This document shows, piece by piece, positions 34,723 to 42,835 of a stretch of 64,000 nucleotides of DNA. Under the pieces are notes generated by a model. It was not told where the DNA came from. It did no database searches and saw only the letters and a program-made list of their open reading frames with translations. The DNA comes from Caryophanales bacterium UBA6768 (lineage in GTDB: Bacteria > Bacillota > Bacilli > Bacillales_D > Amphibacillaceae). Numbering within the stretch: the first letter of the stretch is position 1; each line of letters opens with the position of its first letter. Made by a program: the position numbers and the translations under genes. Location of the stretch: contig DKGO01000199.1 in assembly GCA_002453315.1 (NCBI GenBank), positions 9,403-73,402 on the forward strand. The letters run 5' to 3'.

Positions 34723-35473
34723 TGTATAACCCTCCCAAATAAGCATTTTCAACTTGTTCATTTTTCATAATTTCTTCTGGGGTGCCATCTGCTAATAATT
34801 GCCCATTAAATAACACCATAATCGAATCCGATAAATCCAATATTAAATCCATTTTGTGCTCGATAAGTAAAATCGTCTTTTCGCCTGTTTCCTTAATATT
34901 TCTAATCACATCTAAAATAATTGGCACTTCTTCTAAAGACATACCGGCTGTTGGTTCATCCAAAAGTAGTATATCTGTATCATAAGCAATCAACATTGCC
35001 AGCTCTAATTTTCTTTTTTCCCCATGGGCTAATTGACTTGCAATCACATTTTTCTTGTTATCTAATAACACTTGTTTTAAAATTTCTACAGATTCATCAA
35101 TTAATGATTGGTAGCTTTTAGAAAAACGAAATACTTGATAAAAGATCCCTTCCCTTGACTGGATGGCCAACCTAACATTTTCTACTACTGATAGATTGGG
35201 AAATACGTTAGTAATTTGGAAAGATCTCCCGATCCCTTTACGGGCCCTTTCAGAGGGGGATAACGATGTGATTGGCTGACCTTTTAAAAACACTTCTCCT
35301 TTAGATGGCTTTAATTCACCACTAATTAAATTAAAAAATGTTGTTTTTCCAGCTCCATTTGGACCAATAATTGATTTAAAATGTTTTTCCGGAATGTCAC
35401 AACTGACATGGTCGACAGCCACCTGCCCACCGAACCGAATCGTTAAATCTTTCGTACTTATAATCGGCTTCAA
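34706..35473 (-). CDS. livG: Branched-chain-type ABC transporter ATPase LivG
   Basis: 255 residues: Walker A GPNGAGKTTF, the LivG hallmark GIGRSFQITNVFPNLSVVENV, signature LAHGEKRKLELAM, Walker B ILLLDEPTAGMSLEE and LLIEHKMD. The TTG at 35473 is taken as the start because AAAGGAG stands 7 nt upstream; the upstream extension to 35545 is not LivG-like. It sits 100 bp after the binding-protein gene, consistent with one transcript and a stronger yield of the binding protein. Confidence 0.93.
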   Translation of the reverse strand: MKPIISTKDLTIRFGGQVAVDHVSCDIPEKHFKSIIGPNGAGKTTFFNLISGELKPSKGEVFLKGQPITSLSPSERARKGIGRSFQITNVFPNLSVVENVRLAIQSREGIFYQVFRFSKSYQSLIDESVEILKQVLLDNKKNVIASQLAHGEKRKLELAMLIAYDTDILLLDEPTAGMSLEEVPIILDVIRNIKETGEKTILLIEHKMDLILDLSDSIMVLFNGQLLADGTPEEIMKNEQVENAYLGGLYNDSLT

Positions 35474-35572
35474 TTCGTTTCTCCTTTCCTTATAAAATAA
35501 TCTCAAAAGGATGAGGGGAACTGCACCATGAACACAAATCCCCAAACATCCCTTTGCAAACTATATTGACAA

Positions 35573-36826
35573 CTAATTCATAATTGGTGGTTCTGTTTCA
35601 TCAGGTGTTAGCTCACGAATTAGAACCGGAACCGGATATGGTACTCCTTCTTGTTCTTCTAGTTTAATAGAATATAAGCTTTGTAGTGCCTGATGGTCTT
35701 CTTCCCTAAATGTCATCGTTCCTTTTGGTGTTTCAAATGACATTCCTTCCATGATACTAATTAATTGATCTGCATCTGTACTTCCTTCAGATTCTTTCAA
35801 AGCCTCTACAATCGCAATTGCAGCACTCATCCCACCAGGAGTAAATAAATCTGGAACTTCATCATATTTTTCCTTAACCTGATCCACTAACCAATCATTA
35901 ATTTCATTATCAGGTAATGTATGATAATAAACTGAGAAACCTTCCATTCCAATTAGTTCATCCATCGTCATTAATGCCGGAATATCTGGTGCACCAGTTG
36001 AAATCTTTATGCCCTTATCTTGGAGCTTCATATCATTAATTTGACCCCAAGGTGAATTAGCACCCGCCCAAACGACAAATAAGTAATCTGGATCAGCTTC
36101 AATTATTTTTTGTAAATGGGAAGTAAAATCTGTTGCTTCTGGATCTGCATACTCTTCCGCAACTATTTCTGCCCCTAGTGCCTCTGCTGCTGGAGTAAAT
36201 GCCGCAACTCCATCCCATCCAAATGAATAATCAGGTGCAAAAGTTGCTATCTTTACTCCCGGCCCAGCGATAGCAGCAGCTCCTGCTACAGCATCTTGAG
36301 ATGAGTTTCTAGCTGTTCTAAAAATGTATGGATTAAATTCTTCACCAGTAATACTATCTGCTACTGCAGGTTCAACAATCATAATCTTTTCATATTCCTC
36401 TGCTAAAGGTAGTACTGCTAGAGTATCACCAGAACTTGACGAGCCAACTAAGAAGTCAACCTCATCATCTTCTAATAATTTTGTTGCTTTCTGTACTGCT
36501 ACCTCCGGCTTTGTTTCAGTATCCTCAAAAATAACTTCAATTTTCTTACCTGCAACTTCCATCGTCCCATCCGTTGCAAATTCTAATCCTAGTTCAAAAC
36601 CTTGGCTCGTTTGTTTACCATAAGACTCCAGAGCACCTGTTAAAGAGGCTAAAACACCAATTTTAATTGTGTCCCCAGTCTCATCATCATTTGCTTGTTC
36701 TGTATTTCCTGATTCTTCATTTTCATTGTTACTCTCTCCGCCCTCACTATTGCTAGCATTACTACAGGCGACAAAAATGAGTAACAGTACTGATAATATG
36801 GAAATGAGAGATATTTTTTTCCACAT
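35573..36826 (-). CDS. Liv-type ABC transporter substrate-binding lipoprotein
   Basis: 417 residues: signal peptide with lipobox FVAC, a Ser/Asn/Glu-rich tether, then a type I periplasmic-binding fold (TIKIGVLASLTGALESYGKQTSQGFELGLEFA, VDFLVGSSSSGDTLAVLPLAEEYEKIMIVEPAVADSITG, NPYIFRTARNSSQDAVAGA). Members bind amino acids, amides, or aromatic and aliphatic acids. The neighbours (acyl-CoA ligase, hydrolase, hydroxybutyrate dehydrogenase) argue for an organic acid rather than leucine. It is the first gene of the operon, with GGGAGG before the ATG and a cre site and SARP-like direct repeats in its promoter region. Confidence 0.92.
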   Translation of the reverse strand: MWKKISLISILSVLLLIFVACSNASNSEGGESNNENEESGNTEQANDDETGDTIKIGVLASLTGALESYGKQTSQGFELGLEFATDGTMEVAGKKIEVIFEDTETKPEVAVQKATKLLEDDEVDFLVGSSSSGDTLAVLPLAEEYEKIMIVEPAVADSITGEEFNPYIFRTARNSSQDAVAGAAAIAGPGVKIATFAPDYSFGWDGVAAFTPAAEALGAEIVAEEYADPEATDFTSHLQKIIEADPDYLFVVWAGANSPWGQINDMKLQDKGIKISTGAPDIPALMTMDELIGMEGFSVYYHTLPDNEINDWLVDQVKEKYDEVPDLFTPGGMSAAIAIVEALKESEGSTDADQLISIMEGMSFETPKGTMTFREEDHQALQSLYSIKLEEQEGVPYPVPVLIRELTPDETEPPIMN

Positions 36827-36851
36827 GTATGTATTCCTCCCTTTTTAAAAA

Positions 36852-36865
36852 TGATAACGCTATCA
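36852..36865. promoter_or_regulatory. cre site (CcpA operator)
   Basis: TGATAACGCTATCA fits the Bacillus cre consensus TGWNANCGNTNWCA at all defined positions and has 5-bp inverted arms. It lies 26-39 bp upstream of the binding-protein start codon and downstream of the predicted -10, where CcpA binding blocks transcription. Carbon catabolite repression of the Liv/catabolic operon is the direct inference. Confidence 0.8.
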
Positions 36866-36870
36866 ATTTG

Positions 36871-36905
36871 ACTATACATAAAATGAGTTACAAATTAGTT
36901 ACAAA
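36871..36905 (-). promoter_or_regulatory. Promoter with 11-bp-spaced direct repeats (SARP-like operator)
   Basis: On the minus strand TTTGTAAC occurs twice with an 11-bp period (plus coordinates 36898-36905 and 36887-36894), and TATAGT (36871-36876) follows 10 bp later as a -10. No good -35 hexamer is present. Direct repeats with 11-bp phasing just ahead of the -10 are the way SARP/BTAD activators replace the -35. The regulator gene directly upstream ends in exactly such a domain. Confidence 0.55.
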
Positions 36906-36911
36906 AAGAAT

Positions 36912-36940
36912 AACGCCCAAAAATTTGTTTTTTTAGCGTT
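36912..36940 (-). terminator. Terminator of the regulator gene
   Basis: AACGC(T)AAAAA and TTTTTGGGCGTT pair as an imperfect stem on the minus strand and are followed by ATTCTTTTT. It sits 24 bp after the stop of the large regulator and just upstream of the Liv operon promoter, making the operon a separate transcript. Confidence 0.6.
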
Positions 36941-36963
36941 AATTGAAACATTCTATAGTAGTT

Positions 36964-39900
36964 TCATTCTGGATTGATTAACATATCATAAAGCTCATTT
37001 GTTGATTCTGAAGGCGTTATATTTAACTCTTCATGTAATGCTTCAGAACATTTTTTATACCATCTTATTGCTTGGGAACGTTTCTGCATGTGTTGATAGG
37101 CTAACATGATAAGTCGATATGCTTCTTCCCACGTTTTATCTATTTTTATTATTTTCTCCGCCCACTCAATGACTTCCTGATATTCTGCCTGATTAAGATA
37201 AAGAAAAGCTAGCCTTTCTATGAGCTGCAAATACTTCTCAATGATTCTTTCCTGTTCTTGATTTACCCATTCAACACCCATTAATTCTTCAAATGGTGCC
37301 CCTTGATAAAATTCAATTCTTTTTAATAAATAGTTAATATTCAATTGGTTGTTATTTCCTCTTAATTCTGATAGAGCCAATTGATTAAATAAATCAATAT
37401 CACTTACAACAACCGCATCAGGGTTAAAACGATACATCGTATTATTGCGAATAATAAAAAACGACTGATCCCTCGCTTGCCTTTCAGGCTCGAGTACTTT
37501 AAGTAGGGCATTCATCGTTACTTTAAAGTTTCTATCGGCAGTTTTTTTGTCAACATCTCCCCAAAGAGATTGCAAAATTTCTTCTTTTCGAATAAATCGA
37601 TCGCGATGAATTAAAAAATATGTTAACAGCTCTTTTGCTTTCTCACGTTTCCACACATTATTTTTCACTTTGTGCAGACCTAACTTTAATTGAAAAGGTC
37701 CGAGTAAGTTGACATAAATAGCATATCCAGGATGATGTACAAATTGGGTTAATTCCAATTCATGATTAATCTTTTCCATGTAATGGTCATTAGGTAAATA
37801 GGTATGAACCTCTGATAACAAAGGATAGATACATTGCCGGTCAAAAGGACCAAAAATCGTATCTTTTTTTAAAAAAAATAAATAATTTTCTTCAATACAT
37901 ATCTTCGAAAATCGTCTAGCGACAAATTTCAATTTCCTACTATTTTTAACTTTCGCATAAACCTGCATTAACCAAAAGGATGTGACCATTTCCCCATATA
38001 AATCACCTGAAATACGGAAATTTCTTTTGGCCTTTAGTAAATGATAACGACAAAAATTATAATCGTGATAATAAAAATAGATGATTGCTAAACTTAAACG
38101 AATTAATGCTGTCATCCAATCATCATGCACTTTTTCAGTCTCTCTTAAGGCAAATTGTCCATCATTTATCGCTTCATGAATGAGACCTTTTTTTGCCTTT
38201 AAAATAGCTAATCCCATGTATGGTTCGGCTTGGACCCTTGAAACGTTCATTTTTTCCATCATATCAATCGCATAATAAAAGTCCTCTTCAGCTTCCATTA
38301 ACATAAAAGGGTTGGCAACAGATTTTGCAATCGCGGATCGCGTAAATGCAACTGCTTCAATAAATCTTGAGTTGACTTGTCTACCTATTTCAATTCCTTT
38401 ATGTGCATTATTAATGGCAGCGTCTAATTCTCCCATCATCCCATTAATTAAGGAAAGCAATACTTCTGTTTCCCGATGTGATTCCGGCAACACTGTATGT
38501 TCGTAAATTGATTCATGGAGAACATGCTTGGCATCAACTAATTTCCCCATTCGCAATAAAATTCTAGCCTCGAGATTTCCTTCCTTTAAAATACTTTCAG
38601 GCAACTTTTCGGATTCAACCCAGTTTTTGGCATCATTGGCCCTACCCAAATTAACTAGGTTTTCGGCAAATTGCCTTTTCAGTAAGTTTTTCTCCTTTAA
38701 TTTCATTTTTTTCGATTTTTGCGACCATTGAATCGCTTTTTTTAAATATGACTCTGCATAGGCGGGTTGAATCGTATCGAGAAAAATATGAGCAATTCCC
38801 GCGTAAGATCGACTTAAATAATAGGAATCGTCATTTTCGGTAGCTAATTCTACACATTTCTCGTATGCATTTCGGGCTTCTTTATAAAATGCTCGATATC
38901 GATGGACTTCACCTTCGTAAAAATAAAGCGTAAAAAATTGATTTTTATTAAATTCATCCAAAGGTTCATACAGTTCCAAGAACCAGTCAAATTGACCCGA
39001 TTCAATTAATTGCTGAGCTGTTTTTACAAGTGTCTTACTTAAAAAATGATGATCCCGCGATTGTGACGCATGGTATGTTGCTTGCACAAAGTTTCCTTTA
39101 TCATCATAATATTGTGTTGCCTTTTTATGTAATTGCATAAATTTTACCCGATCTAATTCTAACCATTTATTCGTTAGAAAACGTTGAAAAAGAGCATGGA
39201 AACGATATGTCCCATCCTCCCCCAAAGACTGTATAAAACCATGTCTGTCAATAAATTGCTGTAATGTATGAACACCTTCTGTTTGATAAAATTCCTCTAT
39301 GAGTTGCTTGGAAAACGTCGGAAATATAGCAAATAACAAGAGCCACTCCTGTTCATTTTCAGTCCACCGTTTAAAAACTTCCTCAGATAAATAATCAAAA
39401 ACATTAGCAAAAACGGGTTGCATTAATCGACTAAAAGCTTCATCAGCATCCGATAATTGTAATGCCATTAAGTTGATGGCAATCGGCCAGCCCTCTGTTA
39501 CTGTTACTATTTCTTTTATCTGTCCCTCAGTTACTTTAAGATCAAAGTAATCTTCCAAATAAACAATCGTTTCATCTTCAGAAAAGACTAAATCTTCCTT
39601 TCCTAGCTCAAATAATTGTTTTTCCATTCTAAATTTCACTAAGTTTGTCCATTTCGGTTTTGACCTAGTTGCAATAATTAAATGGATATGGGGAGGAAGT
39701 AACGTAATAATTTTTTCCAATGTATAATTAATTTCAAACACATGATCTACTAGATGAAAATCATCCATTATAATGGTAAAATCATCTTGAATTTCAAATA
39801 ACTCATTAATAAATAAGCCAATCCACTGTTGTAGATCTGCTTCCCTTAAAAAAGTTGTCGGTGACAAAAAATGTTTAAATGTTTTACCGAATGAACTGAT

Positions 39901-40170
39901 TTCCTGTTGAATACTAGAACTCAAATAAGAAATGAAAGGAATAATACTATCATCTTCACTTGTTATTGTATACCAGCTATATGGGTTTTTTGAGTCTCGA
40001 AAAAACTGAGCAAGACCTAAACTTTTTCCATATCCGGCCCCTCCTTGTAAAATAGTTAACGGATATTCTGAAGCAGTATACATTTTTTTAATAAAGGAAG
40101 AACGACGCATATAAGTTGATGAGGGCATTGGCGGGATTAACTTTGATTTAATAATTTGTACTTGTTTCAT
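36964..40170 (-). CDS. Large MalT-like STAND regulator with C-terminal SARP/BTAD DNA-binding module
   Basis: 1068 residues. N-terminal STAND NTPase of the MalT kind: P-loop GGAGYGKS (43-50), Walker B IIMDDFHLVD (D136/D137), ATRSKP sensor and VTEGWPIAINL. Then a long helical TPR-like region (about 330-800), as in MalT where it receives the inducer. Instead of a C-terminal LuxR helix-turn-helix, the last 255 residues are a winged helix (LLGPFQLKLG, KREKAKELLTYFLIHRDRFIRKEEILQSLWGD) followed by a BTAD domain (DIDLFNQLA to ITPSESTNELYDML), the SARP arrangement. GGGGG stands 7 nt before the ATG. It should activate the adjacent Liv operon in an ATP- and inducer-dependent manner. Confidence 0.92.
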   Translation of the reverse strand: MKQVQIIKSKLIPPMPSSTYMRRSSFIKKMYTASEYPLTILQGGAGYGKSLGLAQFFRDSKNPYSWYTITSEDDSIIPFISYLSSSIQQEISSFGKTFKHFLSPTTFLREADLQQWIGLFINELFEIQDDFTIIMDDFHLVDHVFEINYTLEKIITLLPPHIHLIIATRSKPKWTNLVKFRMEKQLFELGKEDLVFSEDETIVYLEDYFDLKVTEGQIKEIVTVTEGWPIAINLMALQLSDADEAFSRLMQPVFANVFDYLSEEVFKRWTENEQEWLLLFAIFPTFSKQLIEEFYQTEGVHTLQQFIDRHGFIQSLGEDGTYRFHALFQRFLTNKWLELDRVKFMQLHKKATQYYDDKGNFVQATYHASQSRDHHFLSKTLVKTAQQLIESGQFDWFLELYEPLDEFNKNQFFTLYFYEGEVHRYRAFYKEARNAYEKCVELATENDDSYYLSRSYAGIAHIFLDTIQPAYAESYLKKAIQWSQKSKKMKLKEKNLLKRQFAENLVNLGRANDAKNWVESEKLPESILKEGNLEARILLRMGKLVDAKHVLHESIYEHTVLPESHRETEVLLSLINGMMGELDAAINNAHKGIEIGRQVNSRFIEAVAFTRSAIAKSVANPFMLMEAEEDFYYAIDMMEKMNVSRVQAEPYMGLAILKAKKGLIHEAINDGQFALRETEKVHDDWMTALIRLSLAIIYFYYHDYNFCRYHLLKAKRNFRISGDLYGEMVTSFWLMQVYAKVKNSRKLKFVARRFSKICIEENYLFFLKKDTIFGPFDRQCIYPLLSEVHTYLPNDHYMEKINHELELTQFVHHPGYAIYVNLLGPFQLKLGLHKVKNNVWKREKAKELLTYFLIHRDRFIRKEEILQSLWGDVDKKTADRNFKVTMNALLKVLEPERQARDQSFFIIRNNTMYRFNPDAVVVSDIDLFNQLALSELRGNNNQLNINYLLKRIEFYQGAPFEELMGVEWVNQEQERIIEKYLQLIERLAFLYLNQAEYQEVIEWAEKIIKIDKTWEEAYRLIMLAYQHMQKRSQAIRWYKKCSEALHEELNITPSESTNELYDMLINPE

Positions 40171-40222
40171 TTCAATTCCCCCAAAATTATTGCCGTTTTT
40201 ATAATATAAATAATATGACTAC

Positions 40223-41800
40223 TTATTCATATCGGTTATTATCTATATCCTCCATAAGATCTCCGATAATTTTAGATGTTAATGGTAAGTCATTGACAAT
40301 TTCCATGTCGATACCTAAATCGTCTAACAAAGGACCAATCATTATACCCGTTTTATAATTTGTTATAACGGATGACGGCTTACCATTCAATTTTTGAAGG
40401 AGTGCAATGAACATCATTTGTGCCTCCATTGGTTCCGGGGTCTCCATGCTTAAATCATGCTCAATTACCCTTCCTTCTCCTAAATCAACTGCCATCGTCA
40501 AAGTAGGTAATTGGGGTATGTCAGTTTCGTCATTTTCTTCTAAAATTGGTAAGTCGACATAGGCAATGACATATTCTATTTGATACGGCAACAAATTTTT
40601 AATTTTACTGATTCTTTTCAGATCTAGTTCAGAAATTTCATTACGGGTCTCAGGTTCTAATGTAAAAAGTTGATCTAATTCAACATATTTACTTTCAAAA
40701 TTGAATATATCTTTGTTTTCGGATGGAATTCTTATGAGAATTTGATTGTCCTCCTGAATATTGGGCAAAATTAAGCCTTTTTTCAATTCATTTGCTACAT
40801 ACAATGTTTCACTAAGTGCAAAAATCATTAATTGAGCATCTTGATTATCCATAAACCAAGGAGAATAACCCGGTCTAAATCTGCGAAAACTTGGCCATGA
40901 TTTTTTGCCACGGAATGGTATATCATACTCCCTAATTAAATGGTATTCTTCTTTTTCTAAATCATTTCTATCCTCAAAACTGAGTAGCATACTGTTTTGA
41001 TATTGTAAAATGTCAAAACGAGAAGGTGCTTCTCCTTTTAAAATATTTGATAATAAGAAAAACCCATCATAATCAACATAAACGGCTAGTCCAAACATTT
41101 CCTTGGCACTACCTAAAATAGTACAATACATCATGGTTCCTGTAATCGGGTCTAAAACACCGATTATATCACCATCCCCCATAAACTCCCAAGGTTTTAA
41201 ACGATGAAATTCTTTAGCCAATTGTAAAGTTTCTGGCCAAAAATCAAGCGAATTTTCTAGAGAAAAGTCTTCTATTAACTCCTCAAATTCATCATTAATT
41301 TCATCAATGATTTCCTGAGAATGTTCATAAGTTAAATCAACAGCACCACTAATTAATTCAAATCGACTATCTTCCTCTGGTGCTAAATTCCTTGCCCCAA
41401 TACAAATTGGGTAATCAAGTTCAGCATCATCTTTTACTTTTTTCGTCAACACAATTTCATGCTGCCAATCATCACCAAAGTCATATATGTAAGTAACTTT
41501 ATCATTAACCTCAATGAACCAATCATCTAAAAATTCAGTATCTTCATCATATTGTTCTATTTGAATGAAGGATGGTCCTTCATCTTCTATTAAATTAATT
41601 GGTGTAATCTCGTTATTTTCCGCTTTTACACCATTTGATTGCTCCACCCTATATGTATGTAAATGTGCTGCCTCCCATTGGAATGCAATTTGTAATATGT
41701 GATGTAATTCTGCAAAGGTTGTTTCTTCTTCCACCAAAATTTTACGCCAAACAGGGACACCAACATTTTTTAATGTTACTTTTAATTCATAAACCATCAT
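40223..41800 (-). CDS. pRiA4b ORF-3-like/DUF6930 protein
   Basis: 525 residues. The first 180 are a pRiA4b ORF-3-like domain (YELKVTLKNVGVPVWRKILVEEETTFAELHHILQIAFQWEAAHLHTYRV, VTYIYDFGDDWQHEIVLTK). The remainder contains a DUF6930-like region (LTMAVDLGEGRVIEHDLSMETPEPMEAQMMFIALLQKLNGKPSSVI) that ends with a conserved PLTSKIIGDLMEDI. No catalytic motif is known; relatives occur with mobile elements and with phage-linked genes. GAGGTG precedes the ATG. A HIRAN-domain gene lies 13 bp upstream on the same strand, probably co-transcribed. Confidence 0.85.
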   Translation of the reverse strand: MMVYELKVTLKNVGVPVWRKILVEEETTFAELHHILQIAFQWEAAHLHTYRVEQSNGVKAENNEITPINLIEDEGPSFIQIEQYDEDTEFLDDWFIEVNDKVTYIYDFGDDWQHEIVLTKKVKDDAELDYPICIGARNLAPEEDSRFELISGAVDLTYEHSQEIIDEINDEFEELIEDFSLENSLDFWPETLQLAKEFHRLKPWEFMGDGDIIGVLDPITGTMMYCTILGSAKEMFGLAVYVDYDGFFLLSNILKGEAPSRFDILQYQNSMLLSFEDRNDLEKEEYHLIREYDIPFRGKKSWPSFRRFRPGYSPWFMDNQDAQLMIFALSETLYVANELKKGLILPNIQEDNQILIRIPSENKDIFNFESKYVELDQLFTLEPETRNEISELDLKRISKIKNLLPYQIEYVIAYVDLPILEENDETDIPQLPTLTMAVDLGEGRVIEHDLSMETPEPMEAQMMFIALLQKLNGKPSSVITNYKTGIMIGPLLDDLGIDMEIVNDLPLTSKIIGDLMEDIDNNRYE

Positions 41801-41813
41801 TTCACCTCTTATG

Positions 41814-42188
41814 TTATTGAATACTTTTGTTATTGGAAGATAGGAAATTTATCTCCAGTTTCATATCCTCAAATTCAAATAAATACTCATGGTGATCTAA
41901 TAACTCAATAATTGCATTTTGCTTCAATATGAATCTTACAACACCATAACATATTTCACCAAATGTATCATAAATTCTCCCCGCACTTTTAGTTCCCCGT
42001 GCGACCGTGCTGGTACTATTGGCAACATAACCAATTTGACCAACACCTTTCATTAATACAGCAATCGCTTCATCATCAAATTGATTTTCATAGTCTTTAG
42101 CAAATAATACGATGTTTCCAACTTGAAGTTTATTTGAATGCTCAAAAAACTTTTGCCCAACAACAGTAACGAAAACACTATCATTCAT
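41814..42188 (-). CDS. HIRAN-domain protein
   Basis: 124 residues, almost entirely one HIRAN domain: VFVTVVGQKFFEHSNKLQVGNIVLFAKDYENQFDDEAIAVLMKGVGQIGYVANSTSTVARG. In Rad5/HLTF this OB-like fold binds free 3' DNA ends, while small bacterial stand-alone versions are uncharacterised. There is no helicase or nuclease domain attached. AGGAG precedes the ATG. Paired with the pRiA4b ORF-3-like protein. Confidence 0.8.
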   Translation of the reverse strand: MNDSVFVTVVGQKFFEHSNKLQVGNIVLFAKDYENQFDDEAIAVLMKGVGQIGYVANSTSTVARGTKSAGRIYDTFGEICYGVVRFILKQNAIIELLDHHEYLFEFEDMKLEINFLSSNNKSIQ

Positions 42189-42344
42189 TCATAAAACTCC
42201 TTTATTAAACTTTTCTAATACAATCATTTATTAATTCTCTAAAATAAAATACCCCTGTTACTAAACCATTCCTAGTCACATTCCATATACCTACTATATC
42301 AAATAATATACGATAAGAACATCATTAATATTGCTTTCTTTATT

Positions 42345-42373
42345 GTTTAATTTACTGAAAAATGTTGTATAAT
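42345..42373 (+). promoter_or_regulatory. Candidate promoter of the cytochrome c gene
   Basis: TATAAT at 42368-42373 with a TTTAAT-like -35 16 nt upstream, about 80 bp before the start codon. The rest of the 42189-42455 gap shows nothing else. Confidence 0.45.
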
Positions 42374-42455
42374 TTAATTAAGAAACTTTAAATCAAATTT
42401 TAATATCATGTGTATTCATTATTAATTTCATTCAGATACAATGGAGGTTATCACA

Positions 42456-42779
42456 TTGAATAAAGCACTATTACGAAGTACTACATTGCTAATTTGGTTA
42501 GGAATCTTACTTGTTGGTTGTAGTCAAAATAATTCGTCAAATGAAGGACAAGCCGAATTAACTGAGCTAGCTACGGAAGGAGAGAAAATTATTAAAACGA
42601 GCTGTATTAGTTGTCATGGACGTGATTTAAAGGGAGATATGGGACCAAGTTTATATGGATTGACAATGACTGATGGAGAAATGAAGGATATCCTAATCAA
42701 AGGAAAAGGGGCCATGCCTCCAGCAACAGCTAATGGGAAAGAGGAGGAAGTCATTGCCTATTTGAAAACCTTGCAATAA
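42456..42779 (+). CDS. Lipid-anchored small cytochrome c (c-551/CccB type)
   Basis: 107 residues: signal peptide with lipobox LVGC (C22), then one class I cytochrome domain with the haem motif CISCH (C50, C53, H54) and a likely Met ligand M87 in GAMPPA. Bacillus cytochromes of this kind carry electrons between the quinol-oxidising complex and cytochrome c oxidase at the outer membrane face. The TTG at 42456 is taken as start because GGAGG lies 8 nt before it; an in-frame ATG upstream overlaps that site. It ends in a terminator shared with the convergent lipoprotein gene. Confidence 0.9.
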   Translation: MNKALLRSTTLLIWLGILLVGCSQNNSSNEGQAELTELATEGEKIIKTSCISCHGRDLKGDMGPSLYGLTMTDGEMKDILIKGKGAMPPATANGKEEEVIAYLKTLQ

Positions 42780-42800
42780 TTTTCCCCAAAAAACAAACAA

Positions 42801-42835
42801 GCGAACCCAGTATGCTAAAGGGTTCGCCTTTATTT
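42801..42835. terminator. Bidirectional terminator between convergent genes
   Basis: GCGAACCC (42801-42808) and GGGTTCGC (42820-42827) form a perfect 8-bp stem with an 11-nt loop. It is T-rich on the plus strand after it and A-rich before it, so it can serve the cytochrome c gene and the convergent lipoprotein gene. Confidence 0.85.
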
